A stretch of 15,076 nt of DNA from an uncultured Alphaproteobacteria bacterium. GTDB lineage: Bacteria > Pseudomonadota > Alphaproteobacteria > RF32 > CAG-239. The stretch covers positions 1-15,076 of the forward strand of contig CALXTG010000067.1 in NCBI GenBank assembly GCA_944391355.1. The letters run 5' to 3'. The position numbers and the translations under genes are program-made. The number at the start of each line of letters is the position of its first letter. The stretch's first letter is position 1. This document shows, piece by piece, positions 6,138-14,074 of this stretch. Under the pieces are notes generated by a model. The model was given only the letters and a program-made list of their open reading frames with translations. It searched no databases and was not told the DNA's origin.

Positions 6138-7262
6138 ATGGCGTTAAAATACGAAATAATCAAAAAAAGCGGCAAAAGCCGCCTGGGTAAACTTTATACC
6201 AAACACGGAATTGTCAATACGCCGGCTTTTATGCCGGTCGGCACCTGCGGCACGGTTAAGGCGATGATGCCGGAATCGGTGGCGGCTACCGGGGCGGAAA
6301 TTCTGCTCGGCAATACTTATCACCTGATGCTGCGGCCGGGCGCCGATCTGGTGCAGAAAATGGGCGGCCTGCATAAGTTTATGAACTGGGATAAGCCGAT
6401 TTTGACGGATTCCGGCGGATTTCAGGTCATGAGCCTGACCGGGCTGCGCAAACTCAGCGAAGACGGCGTGACTTTCAGCTCGCACGTTGACGGCAGCAAA
6501 CATTTTCTCAGCCCCGAAAAATCTATGGAAATTCAATATAAGCTGGATTCAAACATTACAATGGCGCTGGACGAATGCACGCCCTTCCCCGCCACTTACG
6601 AGCAGGCTAAAAAATCAATGGAAATGTCAATGCGCTGGGCCAGACGCAGCCGCGATGCTTTTATCGACCGCGACGGTTACGGCATTTTCGGCATTCAGCA
6701 GGGCAGCGTTTTTGAAGACTTGCGACGGTTTTCGGCCGAGAAGCTCAGCGAAATCGGTTTTGACGGTTATGCCATCGGCGGACTGGCAGTCGGCGAAGGC
6801 CAGGAAGCCATGTTTAAAGTTTTGGATTACGCGCCGGGCATGCTGCCCGAGGACAAGCCCCGCTACCTGATGGGGGTCGGACGTCCCGACGATATTGTCG
6901 GCGCGGTTTTGCGCGGGGTTGACATGTTTGACTGCGTTATGCCGACCCGTTCCGGACGGACGGCGCAGGCCTTTACCGCTTACGGGCCGGTCAATATCCG
7001 CAACGCCCGCCACCGCGAAGACCCCAGACCTTTGGAAGCGGAATGCGACTGCCCTCTGTGCAAAAACTATTCGCGGGCTTATATTCACCATTTGCAGAAA
7101 TGCAACGAAGTTTTGGCCGTTATGCTGCTGACCTGGCACAATATCCGTTATTATCAGCGGCTGACGGCCGGACTGCGCCAGGCTATCGCCGAAGACCGGC
7201 TGCCGGAATTCTGCGACGAATTTTATGCCAAACAGGCTCAAGGGGATATTGCGGAGATTTAG
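6138..7262 (+). CDS. tgt: tRNA-guanine transglycosylase (Tgt)
   Basis: Exchanges guanine-34 in the anticodons of tRNA-Asp, Asn, His and Tyr for the queuosine precursor preQ1. The 374 aa are the usual bacterial length. The active-site Asp is D91 in TDSGGFQ, the nucleophile is D265 in the FDCVMPTRSGR loop, and the structural zinc site is C303, C305, C308 and H334. Residues that set the base pocket in the well-studied Zymomonas enzyme are kept: C147 in DECTP and V218 in GGLAVGEG. In eukaryotic queuine-using enzymes these differ, so this Tgt probably uses preQ1. The binding site AGAGAAAG before the ATG is modest. It leads a four-gene operon; queA, a frequent partner, is not in the window. Confidence 0.97.
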   Translation: MALKYEIIKKSGKSRLGKLYTKHGIVNTPAFMPVGTCGTVKAMMPESVAATGAEILLGNTYHLMLRPGADLVQKMGGLHKFMNWDKPILTDSGGFQVMSLTGLRKLSEDGVTFSSHVDGSKHFLSPEKSMEIQYKLDSNITMALDECTPFPATYEQAKKSMEMSMRWARRSRDAFIDRDGYGIFGIQQGSVFEDLRRFSAEKLSEIGFDGYAIGGLAVGEGQEAMFKVLDYAPGMLPEDKPRYLMGVGRPDDIVGAVLRGVDMFDCVMPTRSGRTAQAFTAYGPVNIRNARHREDPRPLEAECDCPLCKNYSRAYIHHLQKCNEVLAVMLLTWHNIRYYQRLTAGLRQAIAEDRLPEFCDEFYAKQAQGDIAEI

Positions 7263-7263
7263 A

Positions 7264-8223
7264 ATGGACAAATTATGCAACAGCACGGATATCGGCGAAG
7301 TCGTCGACTCTTTTATCGAACAGAACCGCGAGGCGGGACTGCGGGTTTTTGTCGCCGGCGGCTCGCGCTCGGGCAATGACGCCGTTTATGTGGACGAAGC
7401 TTATAATCTCGGCAAACAGATTATCAAAATGGATTTTAAGCTCGATTTCGGCTTATCCAATTCGGGAATTATGGGCGCGGTGGCGCGCGGGGTGTTTGAC
7501 GGCTGGAACAAAAAGCAGTGCGCAATTGAAGATTCCCCGGTGCAGGCCGTGACAACCAAAGCCTATTATGACCTTTATCCGCAAGATGATGAACTTATCA
7601 AACAGATTCATGTCAAATTCGCTTCAACGCTGGAAGAACGCAAACAAAAACTGCTCGACGCCGATTTTGTGGTGTTTGCTCCCGGCGGGGTCGGCACTTT
7701 GGACGAGCTGGCCTATGACTGCGTGGCAATGCAGGACGGTTTTCTGCAAATCAAACCGTTTATTCTGTTTAATATCAACGGTTATTTTCATCATCTGGTC
7801 GAATATCTGAAAAATATTGCCGCCGAAGGGTTTGCCGATCCGGTGCCGTTTATTATTGTCGATGACAGCAAGGAAATGGGCATTGTGTTCCGGCTGCTGA
7901 AGCTGCGCTATAAAAAAGGCAAGACCGGCGCCGAAGTTTATGCCGCCGTCCGCCAGCTGATTTATGAACTGCCTTATTTTGTAAAGAAAAAAGTCGATAA
8001 TACCATTTTTGTCGAGCATATTATCGCCGAAATGGAAAACATCAGCCTGCACGGCTCGGCCGAAGAGCGGCAGGAACTGGCCAACGAAATCGAAAAGGCT
8101 TATCTGGAAAAAGAAATCGAACGGATGTACGAACGCCTGGCCAAATCGGGACGCGACACTTCAATCGTCAGCGACAAACTGACCAAGCTCAAACAACGCA
8201 AGAAAAAAAACAACGAATTTTAA
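7264..8223 (+). CDS. LOG-family nucleotide 5'-monophosphate phosphoribohydrolase, extended
   Basis: LOG-family enzymes (often misnamed lysine decarboxylases) hydrolyse nucleoside 5'-monophosphates to free base and ribose 5-phosphate. The Rossmann-like core (about residues 25-205) has AGGSRSG at 31-37, SNSGIMGAVARG near 65-76, the ERK motif at 125-127 and the signature PGGVGTLDE at 140-148. The 319 aa exceed the roughly 190 aa of minimal LOG proteins. The extra C-terminal 100 residues are helical and highly charged and end in a lysine-rich tail. The start is the ATG at 7264, 1 nt after the tgt stop, with GCGGAGAT before it; an ATG at 7225 would lie inside tgt. The substrate cannot be read from the sequence: AMP or CMP, a cytokinin-like nucleotide or a modified nucleotide are all possible. 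Confidence 0.85.
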   Translation: MDKLCNSTDIGEVVDSFIEQNREAGLRVFVAGGSRSGNDAVYVDEAYNLGKQIIKMDFKLDFGLSNSGIMGAVARGVFDGWNKKQCAIEDSPVQAVTTKAYYDLYPQDDELIKQIHVKFASTLEERKQKLLDADFVVFAPGGVGTLDELAYDCVAMQDGFLQIKPFILFNINGYFHHLVEYLKNIAAEGFADPVPFIIVDDSKEMGIVFRLLKLRYKKGKTGAEVYAAVRQLIYELPYFVKKKVDNTIFVEHIIAEMENISLHGSAEERQELANEIEKAYLEKEIERMYERLAKSGRDTSIVSDKLTKLKQRKKKNNEF

Positions 8224-8224
8224 C

Positions 8225-9991
8225 ATGACGACCAATGTCTGGATATTTCTCTGGAACTATCTGTCAAAACTGAAAATTCTGTTTTTCAGCGTTTTGTCGG
8301 CGGTCGTTCTGGGAGAATTTTTTACCCGTCTGGCAATGTTTTACGGGGCGGAAATCGTTAATGTCCTTTCCGGCAGCGGCGACAGGGGAAATCTGCTCTC
8401 TAATGCCGCGGCGCTGGCTGCCTGGGCGATTTTATGCCTGTTTGCCAAAGGGCTGCTGCTTAATATTATGATCTTTGTCGAAGCCCGCTACATGCCGGTT
8501 TATTTCAGCCGGGTTTCCAAAGATCTGTTTCAGTATGCCCATCAGCATTCCACGGCCTTTTTTGCCGAAGAAATGGCCGGCAATATCTCGGGGAAAATCA
8601 AAACCATCATCGACAACAGTTACAATATTTATTTTCTGCTGTTGTGGGGAGTCATCACGCCGACCATCGCCCTGATTATCAGTTTCGTCTTTATCTGGAA
8701 AATCAGTTTTTCTCTGGCCTTGCTGATGCTGGCGCTGAATTTTCTGCTGATTTATATCCTATATCGTCTCAGCGTCAGGATTTCGCCTTATTCCGAAACC
8801 CGGGCCAAACTGGCTTCGGAAGCCAACGGGATTTTGGTCGACAGTATTACCAATGCTTCTCTGGTAAAGAATTTCAGCAATTATTTTCATGAGAAGAAGA
8901 TTTATTTTCAGGGGGTCAAAAAAGCTGCGCTGGCCGATCGGCGCGAAACAAAACAATTCGGCATTCTGTTTATTGTTCAGGGTCTGGTTCGTTCGCTGCT
9001 GCAGGCTGTTTTCTACGCCCTGCCTTTATGGTACTGGTATAAGGGGCTGATTAATGTCGGCGATTATGTGCTGATTCAGTCGCTGATTCTGCTGCTGGCC
9101 AATATGTATAATCAGCTGTCGATGACTTTTTTGCAGTTTTTTAAGCTTTACGGCGGAATTAAGGACGGCCTGAAACTGCTGGCCAAACCCTGCGACGTGG
9201 TTGACAAACCCGGCGCCAAAGACCTGAAGACGGTTAAAGGCGCGGTTTCTTTCTGCGACGTGACTTATCATTATAAAAACAGCAAACCGCTGTTTAAGGA
9301 TTTTAATCTGGAGATTAACGCCGGCGAAAAAGTCGCGCTGGTGGGACTATCCGGTTCGGGCAAATCGACGCTGATTAAACTGCTCTCGCGCTATTATGAC
9401 ATTCAGAAAGGCGCTGTCTGTATCGACGGGCAGAATATCGCCGAAGCATCCCAGGACAGCCTGCGGCGGCAGATTGCCCTGATTCCGCAGGATCCCAGCC
9501 TGTTTAACCGGACAATTATCGAAAATATCCGTTACGGCAATCTGCGGGCAACGGACGAGGAAGTCTTTGCCGCGGCCAGGCAGGCTTATTGCGACAATTT
9601 TATCCGCGAGCTGCCCAACGGTTATGACAGCAAAGTCGGCGAGCGCGGGGTCATGCTGTCGGGCGGCGAAAGGCAGCGGATTGCCATTGCCCGGGCGATT
9701 TTGAAAAATGCCCCGATTTTAATTCTCGACGAAGCGACCTCGGCTCTCGACAGCGAGAGCGAAAAATATATTCAGGAATCGCTGAAAAAACTCATGCGCG
9801 GCAAAACCGTCATTGCTATTGCCCACCGCCTGTCGACCTTAAAGGAAATGGACAAGCTGGTGATTATGGACAAAGGCAAAATCATCGAAGAAGGTTCTCA
9901 CGGCGAACTAATCGGCCAAAACGGCGTTTATGCCGAATTTTATAATATGCAGACCTCGGGCTTTTTGAAACTTCCGGAGGAGAAAAAATAA
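8225..9991 (+). CDS. ABC exporter half-transporter (MsbA-like TMD-NBD fusion)
   Basis: Type IV exporter half-molecule of 588 aa, expected to work as a homodimer in the inner membrane. Hydrophobic segments near residues 15-37, 60-86, 133-156, 160-181, 245-270 and 280-300 give the usual six membrane helices. The ATPase domain (about 335-575) has Walker A GLSGSGKST (374-382), Q-loop Q422, signature LSGGERQ (478-484), Walker B ILILDEATSALD (498-509) with E503, and switch H534. All ATPase residues are intact. The start lies 1 nt after the preceding stop without a clear Shine-Dalgarno site, which points to translational coupling. The substrate is unknown: the fold covers exporters of lipids, peptides and drugs, and the operon context only weakly suggests something linked to nucleobases. 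Confidence 0.93.
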   Translation: MTTNVWIFLWNYLSKLKILFFSVLSAVVLGEFFTRLAMFYGAEIVNVLSGSGDRGNLLSNAAALAAWAILCLFAKGLLLNIMIFVEARYMPVYFSRVSKDLFQYAHQHSTAFFAEEMAGNISGKIKTIIDNSYNIYFLLLWGVITPTIALIISFVFIWKISFSLALLMLALNFLLIYILYRLSVRISPYSETRAKLASEANGILVDSITNASLVKNFSNYFHEKKIYFQGVKKAALADRRETKQFGILFIVQGLVRSLLQAVFYALPLWYWYKGLINVGDYVLIQSLILLLANMYNQLSMTFLQFFKLYGGIKDGLKLLAKPCDVVDKPGAKDLKTVKGAVSFCDVTYHYKNSKPLFKDFNLEINAGEKVALVGLSGSGKSTLIKLLSRYYDIQKGAVCIDGQNIAEASQDSLRRQIALIPQDPSLFNRTIIENIRYGNLRATDEEVFAAARQAYCDNFIRELPNGYDSKVGERGVMLSGGERQRIAIARAILKNAPILILDEATSALDSESEKYIQESLKKLMRGKTVIAIAHRLSTLKEMDKLVIMDKGKIIEEGSHGELIGQNGVYAEFYNMQTSGFLKLPEEKK

Positions 9992-11217
9992 TGCTGAATT
10001 TTATCTGGACGGGATTTTTTATTGCCGGATTTCTGGCGGCGGCCTATCAGGGGCTGATAATCGGCAACGGCGCAATCTGGGCGGAGATGGTAACGGCCGT
10101 TTTTGCCACCGCCAAAAGCGCTTTTACGATTGCGATTAACCTGACCGGCATTCTCTGCCTGTGGCTGGGACTTCTGAAAATTGCCGAGGTTTCGGGGCTG
10201 ACCCAATTGCTGGCCAAAGCGCTTTATCCGCTGTTTCGCAAAATCATGCCCGGCATACCGGAAAATCACCCGGCACTGGGATCAATGGTGATGAATATCG
10301 CCGCCAATGTCCTGGGGCTGGACAACGCCGCAACGCCGATGGGGCTTAAAGCCATGGAACAGCTGCAAACCCTTAATCCCAGCAAAGACACTGCTTCCGA
10401 CGCGCAAATTTTATTTATGGTCTTAAACGCTTCTATCGTTACCCTGATACCGATCACGATTTTAATGTACCGTTCCGAGCTGGGGTCAAGTAATCCGGCG
10501 GCGGTTTTTCTGCCGATTTTGCTGGCGACGTCGACCTCAACGTTGGTCGGTTTTTTCAGTGTTGCCTGGGTGCAGAAACTGAATATTTTTAACCGCACGG
10601 TTCTGGCCTATCTCGGCGGTTTTGCCTTGTTTATTCTGCTGGTCGCCCTCTATTTCAGCCGGCTGCCGGAAAGCGAAAGGTTGGCGGTTTCTTCGGCCTG
10701 CGGCAATTTTATTCTTTGCGCGGTCATCGTGGTTTTTATCATTGCCGGCCTTTATAAAAAAGTGAATGTCTATGACACTTTTATTCAGGGCGCCAAAGAA
10801 GGTTTTGACATTGCGGTGCGGATTATCCCCTATCTGGTGGCAATGCTGGTTGCCATCGGCGTATTGCGGGCTTCCGGGGTGCTGGATTTCGTCGTCTGGG
10901 GGTTCGGCCGCGGATTTGAACTGCTGGGGCTGAATACCGATTTTGTCGCCGCCCTGCCGACGGCTATCATGAAACCGTTATCGGGAAGCGGGGCGCGGGC
11001 AATGATGATTGAAACGCTCAGCAACTACGGCGCCGACAGTTTTCAGGGTTTTGTCGCCTCAATTGTCCAAGGGTCTACCGAAACAACTTTCTATGTGCTG
11101 GCGGTTTATTTCGGCGCGGTAAAAATTACCAAAGTCAAAGAAGCCCTGCCCTGCGCGCTGCTGGCAGATTTTGCCGGCATTACCGCCGCCATTCTGCTGG
11201 CCTATTACTTTTATTAA
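9991..11217 (+). CDS. SpmA-SpmB fusion membrane protein with nucleoside-recognition (Gate) domains
   Basis: Polytopic inner-membrane protein of 408 aa. The first half (to about residue 200) resembles SpmA, with the conserved NIAANVLGLDNAATPMG stretch at 102-118. The second half (about 255-408) resembles SpmB, with MKPLSGSGAR near 327-336 and GSTETTFYVLAVYFG at 361-375. In Bacillus these are two adjacent spore-maturation genes; in many non-sporulating bacteria they occur fused, with unknown function. The family shares the Gate domain with nucleoside transporters, but transport of nucleosides has not been shown for it. The ATG overlaps the ABC gene stop by 1 nt (TAATG) and has a strong GGAGGAG site. 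It ends the operon, just before a bidirectional terminator. Confidence 0.88.
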   Translation: MLNFIWTGFFIAGFLAAAYQGLIIGNGAIWAEMVTAVFATAKSAFTIAINLTGILCLWLGLLKIAEVSGLTQLLAKALYPLFRKIMPGIPENHPALGSMVMNIAANVLGLDNAATPMGLKAMEQLQTLNPSKDTASDAQILFMVLNASIVTLIPITILMYRSELGSSNPAAVFLPILLATSTSTLVGFFSVAWVQKLNIFNRTVLAYLGGFALFILLVALYFSRLPESERLAVSSACGNFILCAVIVVFIIAGLYKKVNVYDTFIQGAKEGFDIAVRIIPYLVAMLVAIGVLRASGVLDFVVWGFGRGFELLGLNTDFVAALPTAIMKPLSGSGARAMMIETLSNYGADSFQGFVASIVQGSTETTFYVLAVYFGAVKITKVKEALPCALLADFAGITAAILLAYYFY

Positions 11218-11243
11218 AAAAAGCGCCTTGCGGCGCCTTTTTT
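11218..11243. terminator. Bidirectional terminator between convergent operons
   Basis: GCGCC (11223-11227) and GGCGC (11232-11236) form the stem, with loop TTGC on the plus strand, which is the GNRA-type loop GCAA on the minus strand. Six T follow at 11238-11243 for the plus strand, and seven A at 11216-11222 give a U tract for the minus strand. It serves the tgt operon from the left and the transketolase-SemiSWEET operon from the right. Confidence 0.85.
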
Positions 11244-11244
11244 A

Positions 11245-11529
11245 TTATTCGGCAATCTTTTTGCCGAAACGCAGGATTGCGTACAGAATAAGCACGTCAA
11301 ACAACAAACTGATGAGGTTGAAAATAACCACGTCATACTGCTGCATCAGCGCGGCATAGATTGTCATGCCGAAAGTTCCCATAATCAGGATAATAAAGCT
11401 GGCCAGCGACAAGCTTTCAATATTGCGGGTTTTGTAAGTCTTCATCGCCTGCGGAATAAACGCAATGGCAATAAACAGACCGGCAAAATAAGCAATAATA
11501 TCCGTATAAGCAAAAATTCCTTCTTCCAT
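11245..11529 (-). CDS. SemiSWEET sugar transporter
   Basis: Bacterial three-helix member of the SWEET/MtN3 family that dimerises in the inner membrane to carry mono- or disaccharides down their gradient. The 94 aa match the family length. Helices lie at about 10-30, 40-62 and 66-87; the PQ motif is at P26-Q27 in FIPQAMKTYKTRN, and N71 in helix 3 is a candidate for the conserved substrate-site asparagine. No tryptophan is present, so the pocket Trp of some characterised SemiSWEETs seems to be replaced, perhaps by F53. AGGAG lies 6 nt before the ATG. It starts 24 nt after the transketolase stop on the same strand and is the last gene of that operon. Confidence 0.88.
   Translation of the reverse strand: MEEGIFAYTDIIAYFAGLFIAIAFIPQAMKTYKTRNIESLSLASFIILIMGTFGMTIYAALMQQYDVVIFNLISLLFDVLILYAILRFGKKIAE
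11248..11268. other. Hairpin in the 3' end of the SemiSWEET coding sequence
   Basis: TTCGGCAA (11248-11255) and TTGCCGAA (11261-11268) form a perfect 8-bp stem with a 5-nt loop inside the last codons of the SemiSWEET gene. It sits next to the bidirectional terminator, giving two stacked hairpins. It may stabilise the mRNA end or may be chance from the coded FGKKIAE end. Confidence 0.4.
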
Positions 11530-11553
11530 TTCAGTCTCCTTAACTGTTTAGCT

Positions 11554-13521
11554 TTACTTTATACAATTTTTGACACTGTCGACAATTTCTTCAACAGTTA
11601 TCCCAAAATATTTATACAGTTCGGCAGCCGGCGCGGAAGCCCCGAAACCATCCATGCCGATAATATCGCCGTTAAGGCCGACATATTTTTCCCAGCCGAA
11701 TTTGGAAGCCGCTTCTACGGCAATACGCGGCGCGGCGCCTAAAACCTGTTCCTGATAGGCGGGGCTCTGTTCATCAAACAGCTCGGTACAGGGCATGGAG
11801 ACAACCGCGACTTCTATTCCCTTTTCGCGCAGCTGTTTTTGGGCTTCCACCGCCAAAGAGACTTCGGAGCCTGTCGCCAGCAAAGTGGCCTGACGTGGTT
11901 TACCATTGCTGACATCCGAGATAACATAAGCGCCGCGGGCGGTCAGATTTTCAGCGGCGGAAACACGCAGCAGAGGCAGGTTCTGACGGCTCAGCGCCAG
12001 CAACGAAGGCGTATGCTCGCGGGTTAAGGCAATTTCCCAGGCCTCGGCGGTTTCGACAATATCACAGGGGCGGAAAGTCAGAATATTGGGCATGGCGCGG
12101 AAAGAGGCCAGATGCTCAATCGGCTGGTGGGTCGGGCCGTCTTCGCCGACGCCGATAGAATCGTGCGTCAGCACATAAATCACCCGAATACCCATCAAGG
12201 CCGCCAGACGCATGGCCGGACGCATATAATCGGAAAAGACCAGAAAAGTGCCGCCGAAGGGAATAATTCCGCCGTGCAGCGCCAGGCCGTTCATTACCGC
12301 GCCCATCGCATGTTCGCGGATACCGTAAAAAATCTGATTGCCGTTGTAAGCATTTTTCTGAATCGGCTTCATCGCGGCCACGGTCGTATAATTGGCGGCG
12401 GCCAGATCCGCCGAACCGCCGACGATTTCGGGAATATTGGGAACGATGGCTTCCAGACAGAGCTGCGAGGCTTTGCGGGTGGCAAGCGGCGTTTTTTCCT
12501 TCAGCTGATTTTCCAGCAGCGCTTTCAAATCGGCATTCCATCCCGAAGGCAGCATGGTATTGATAAAGGCGGTAAATTCGGGACCGGCAGCCGCCGCCAG
12601 CTGCTGCCAGGAATTATAGGCGGCTATACTGCGCTGTCCGGCCTGACGCCAGGCATCAAGAATATCCGCCGGAATTTCGAAAGGCGCGTAATCCCACTGC
12701 AGATTTTTGCGCATGGCGGCCAGCTCTTCGGCGCCGAGCGGCGAACCGTGGCATTTCGGCGTTCCGCATTTGGCCGGCGCGCCAAAACCGATCTGCGTGC
12801 GGCAGGAAATCAGGGTCGGTTTGTCCGAGTTACGGGCTTTCAGCAACGCAGCTTCGATTTCTTCATGGTTATGCCCGTCAATATCGAGGGTATTCCAGCC
12901 GTTAGCCGCAAAACGGCTTAACTGGTCGGTTGAAGAGGCAACGCTGACTTTGCCGTCGATGGTAATATTATTGTTATCCCAGAGAACAATCAGTTTATTT
13001 AAACCGAGATGTCCGGCCAAAGCAACGGCTTCTTCGGAAACACCTTCCATTAAACAGCCGTCGCCGGCGATAACATAGGTATAATGCCCGCAAAGCGGTT
13101 CGTCATATTTGGCGGTACAAATTCTTTCGGCCAGCGCCATGCCCACCGCAGTGGAAATTCCCTGACCGAGCGGGCCGGTGGTCATATCAATTCCGCCCAA
13201 ATGGCCATATTCGGGATGACCGGCGGTTTTGGCATTCAGCTGCCGGAAATTTTTAAGGTCTTCAAGCGAGATGTCATTATATCCGAGCAGATAAAACAGT
13301 GAATAAAGCAGCATTGAACCGTGGCCGGCGGACAATACAAAACGATCCCGGGCGAACCAGCGCGGATCGGCCGGATTGACTTTGATAATTTTGGAGAAGA
13401 GCACCGCGGCGACATCGGCCATGCCCAGAGGCATGCCCGGATGGCCGGATTTGGCTTTTTCAATTGCATCGGCGCTTAAAAAACGAATGGCGTCGGCCAT
13501 TTTTTGCAAATCTTGTGACAT
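11554..13521 (-). CDS. tkt: Transketolase
   Basis: Thiamine-diphosphate enzyme that moves two-carbon units between ketose and aldose phosphates in the pentose phosphate and Calvin pathways. The 655 aa are full length. The N-terminal domain has H27 in SGHPGMPLG, H67 in AGHGSM, H102, the ThDP/metal motif GDG at 153-155 running to N184-N185, and H258. The pyrimidine domain has catalytic E403 in GIREHAMG, H453-D454 in THDSIGVGEDGPTHQP, and a C-terminal domain from about 530 with ATGSEVSLA. GGAGGAG lies 9 nt before the ATG and overlaps the end of the lipoprotein gene, whose stop is 6 nt upstream, so the two are very probably co-transcribed and coupled. It shares xylulose 5-phosphate with the rpe product. 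Confidence 0.97.
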   Translation of the reverse strand: MSQDLQKMADAIRFLSADAIEKAKSGHPGMPLGMADVAAVLFSKIIKVNPADPRWFARDRFVLSAGHGSMLLYSLFYLLGYNDISLEDLKNFRQLNAKTAGHPEYGHLGGIDMTTGPLGQGISTAVGMALAERICTAKYDEPLCGHYTYVIAGDGCLMEGVSEEAVALAGHLGLNKLIVLWDNNNITIDGKVSVASSTDQLSRFAANGWNTLDIDGHNHEEIEAALLKARNSDKPTLISCRTQIGFGAPAKCGTPKCHGSPLGAEELAAMRKNLQWDYAPFEIPADILDAWRQAGQRSIAAYNSWQQLAAAAGPEFTAFINTMLPSGWNADLKALLENQLKEKTPLATRKASQLCLEAIVPNIPEIVGGSADLAAANYTTVAAMKPIQKNAYNGNQIFYGIREHAMGAVMNGLALHGGIIPFGGTFLVFSDYMRPAMRLAALMGIRVIYVLTHDSIGVGEDGPTHQPIEHLASFRAMPNILTFRPCDIVETAEAWEIALTREHTPSLLALSRQNLPLLRVSAAENLTARGAYVISDVSNGKPRQATLLATGSEVSLAVEAQKQLREKGIEVAVVSMPCTELFDEQSPAYQEQVLGAAPRIAVEAASKFGWEKYVGLNGDIIGMDGFGASAPAAELYKYFGITVEEIVDSVKNCIK

Positions 13522-13527
13522 GAGCTT

Positions 13528-14046
13528 TTACTCCTCCAAATAATCATAATTAACATCAAAAGTCCGCCGGTTATATTTAAGCTCCTCAGGGCTTAAAACC
13601 AACCCTAATTCAATGGTGAATTTATATTCTTCAAAATCGGGCACTTTCAGTTCAATTGTCCGGCCGCTGAATTTCTTTTCGGTTTCGGCGGCAGCAATAT
13701 CAACCGTCTCAAAATAAGTGCGGCGGCCGAGATATTCCGGCGGCCCCTGCAGGGTTTCGGTATAATAGCTGAAATCAACCGACGTGTCAGGGCTGGGACG
13801 CAGGCGGCGGACAACAAATTCAGGCGTCAGGGAGGCTTTGTTGCGGTTCACTCTTTTATCAAACCAGCAATAACCGGTATAACCGGTCAGTTCGATCTGA
13901 AACTGGTCTTTATAACGCACAATCTGGGTCAGATAGGCGGTTTCACGGGGGATTTCGACCCGGGGACAGAGTATGCCGGAATTAAATTCGCTCATACAGC
14001 CGGCCAGAAAGCCGCAAAAGCCCAAGAGCATAATTTTTTTTAACAT
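13528..14046 (-). CDS. Small lipoprotein of unknown function
   Basis: A 172-aa exported protein. The N-terminus is a lipoprotein signal: two lysines (K3, K4), a hydrophobic stretch, and lipobox L-A-G-C with the lipidated cysteine at position 17. Residue 18 is Met rather than Asp, so transfer to the outer membrane is expected by the usual +2 rule. The mature part looks beta-rich, with many Tyr and Phe and two further cysteines (in ILCPR and GYCWFD) that could form a disulfide. No family is recognised. The ATG at 14046 is chosen because AAAGGAAA lies 6 nt upstream; a TTG at 14067 would add seven residues before the signal peptide. It sits between the RNA methyltransferase gene (28 nt away) and transketolase (6 nt away). 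Confidence 0.82.
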   Translation of the reverse strand: MLKKIMLLGFCGFLAGCMSEFNSGILCPRVEIPRETAYLTQIVRYKDQFQIELTGYTGYCWFDKRVNRNKASLTPEFVVRRLRPSPDTSVDFSYYTETLQGPPEYLGRRTYFETVDIAAAETEKKFSGRTIELKVPDFEEYKFTIELGLVLSPEELKYNRRTFDVNYDYLEE

Positions 14047-14074
14047 CGCAGGTTTCCTTTGCCTCAACTATAAA

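Noticed and set aside
12112..12921. 269-codon plus-strand frame inside transketolase
   Set aside because: Fully within a complete transketolase gene, with no binding site or recognisable motif.
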